Assembly (NCBI RefSeq): GCF_003050935.1
Contig: NZ_QAOX01000001.1
Coordinates: forward strand, 310,001-374,000
Reading direction: 5' to 3'
DNA from: Luteibacter sp. OK325
GTDB lineage: Bacteria; Pseudomonadota; Gammaproteobacteria; Xanthomonadales; Rhodanobacteraceae
Length of the DNA: 64,000 nt
Shown: positions 63,476 through 64,000 of the stretch, one piece after another
Position numbering within the stretch: position 1 is the first letter of the stretch
How the letters are laid out: every line of letters starts with the position of its first letter
The notes under the pieces: generated by a model
What the model was told of the DNA's origin: nothing
The model's database searches: none
The model's input: the letters and a program-made list of their open reading frames with translations, nothing else
Made by a program: the position numbers and the translations under genes

Positions 63476-64000
63476 ATGACCACGAAACCGCGACCGTTTT
63501 CCATGATCCGCGACTTCGCCCTGGCCGACTGGTTCACGCTAGGCAATGCCGCCAGCGGCGTGGGTGCACTCTTTTCGACCATGACCTACCTGCAGGAAGG
63601 CGGAATCTGGCACCTGTACGCGGCTTCCGGACTGGTTTTGCTGGCGCTGGTCTTCGACATCCTCGACGGACGCATCGCCCGTTGGCGCCAGCGGGCGTCG
63701 CTGCTCGGCCGCGAACTGGACTCCCTCGCCGACGTGATCTCCTTCGGTGTCGCGCCGGCCGTCATCGGTTACGGTTGCGGCATGCAGGGTGGCCTGGACC
63801 GCGCGATCCTGCTGATCTTCGTCTGTTGCGGGGTCTCGCGCCTTGCTCGCTATAACGTCACTGCCGAAGTGAATTCGAACGCCGAGGGCAAGGTCACCTA
63901 TTTCGAAGGCACGCCCATCCCGACGTCGATCCTGCTGGTTGCCGTCCTCTGCGTCGCCGCCTCCATGGGGGCGCTGCATGAGAACCTATGGTTCGGTAGC
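63476..64000 (+). CDS. pssA: CDP-diacylglycerol-serine O-phosphatidyltransferase (3' end outside window)
   Basis: The first 175 residues are visible. This membrane enzyme makes phosphatidylserine, the precursor of phosphatidylethanolamine. The CDP-alcohol phosphotransferase signature D-x2-DG-x2-AR-x8-G-x3-D-x3-D is complete: Asp61, Asp64-Gly65, Ala68-Arg69, Gly78, Asp82, Asp86. Several hydrophobic segments are present (about 25-40, 46-60 and later). The frame runs off the right edge. The alternative phosphatidylglycerophosphate synthase (PgsA) is less likely given the N-terminus and the STMTYL region. Confidence 0.88.
   Translation, partial: MTTKPRPFSMIRDFALADWFTLGNAASGVGALFSTMTYLQEGGIWHLYAASGLVLLALVFDILDGRIARWRQRASLLGRELDSLADVISFGVAPAVIGYGCGMQGGLDRAILLIFVCCGVSRLARYNVTAEVNSNAEGKVTYFEGTPIPTSILLVAVLCVAASMGALHENLWFGS

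Overview
The window is a high-GC chromosomal segment from a gammaproteobacterium of the order Xanthomonadales. The family is most likely Rhodanobacteraceae (Luteibacter or Dyella-like), judged from gene content and order only. The supporting signs are: pilMNOPQ divergent from the PBP1a gene; the order prmA, zinc-ribbon/DUF3426, fis, purH; DUF2782 next to polA; an sX13-like sRNA directly after polA; a CIRCE-controlled groESL; and many xanthomonad-style REP elements (core GTGGGAGCCGCTTCAGCGGCGAT). It is almost entirely housekeeping DNA. I see no prophage, insertion sequence with a transposase, CRISPR array, tRNA or rRNA.

Layout. 1-4276 (minus): MoxR AAA+ ATPase, DUF58, DUF4381 and two VWA (BatA/BatB-like) proteins in one overlapping operon; the last gene runs off the left edge. 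4414-9658 (minus): pilMNOPQ, the type IV pilus alignment complex and secretin. 9896-13163 (plus): PBP1a and an orphan protein. 13301-19178 (minus): citrate synthase, ribosomal protein L31B, a nucleoside hydrolase and glnE. 19305-21197 (plus): an LTA-synthase-like phosphoglycerol transferase. 21351-23351 (minus): groESL with CIRCE. 23546-29788 (plus): cutA, dsbD with a TlpA-like thioredoxin, DUF1415, aroQ, accBC. 30014-33866: prmA (minus), then zinc-ribbon protein, fis and purH (plus). 33924-36647: a BASS-type transporter divergent from a LysR regulator with a clear operator between them, then a GST-like protein. 36665-42834: DUF2782 protein, polA, an sRNA, a small membrane protein, uvrD. 42925-46107: HscC-type Hsp70 with an unusual membrane-anchored J-like partner. 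46055-49300 (minus): hemD, hemX, hemY. 49423-56680: thioesterases, lipoprotein, inactive-looking rhodanese, a nested inverted-repeat block, a ferredoxin-reductase, srkA, rlmI and a type IB topoisomerase. 56746-64000: secreted proteins, a PDZ-aspartyl protease, an aldo/keto reductase divergent from a LysR regulator, a cupin and pssA (cut by the right edge).

The points most worth a second look are: (i) the HscC/J-like pair, in which the J-like protein carries a degenerate HPD, a membrane segment and a C-terminal domain resembling the beta-sandwich of M35 peptidases; (ii) the sX13-like sRNA with three hairpins that each expose a CCCC loop; (iii) a 475-bp block made of two inverted copies of a ~135-bp unit, each bounded by its own terminal inverted repeats; (iv) five genes whose start codon lies exactly 6 nt after a TANNNT hexamer, which suggests leaderless transcription; and (v) several nested palindromes and REP pairs, one of which supplies the 3' end of a gene.

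Gene starts were moved from the longest open frame where ribosome sites, overlaps or family N-termini argued for it. Functions come from recognising motifs by eye, without database searches.
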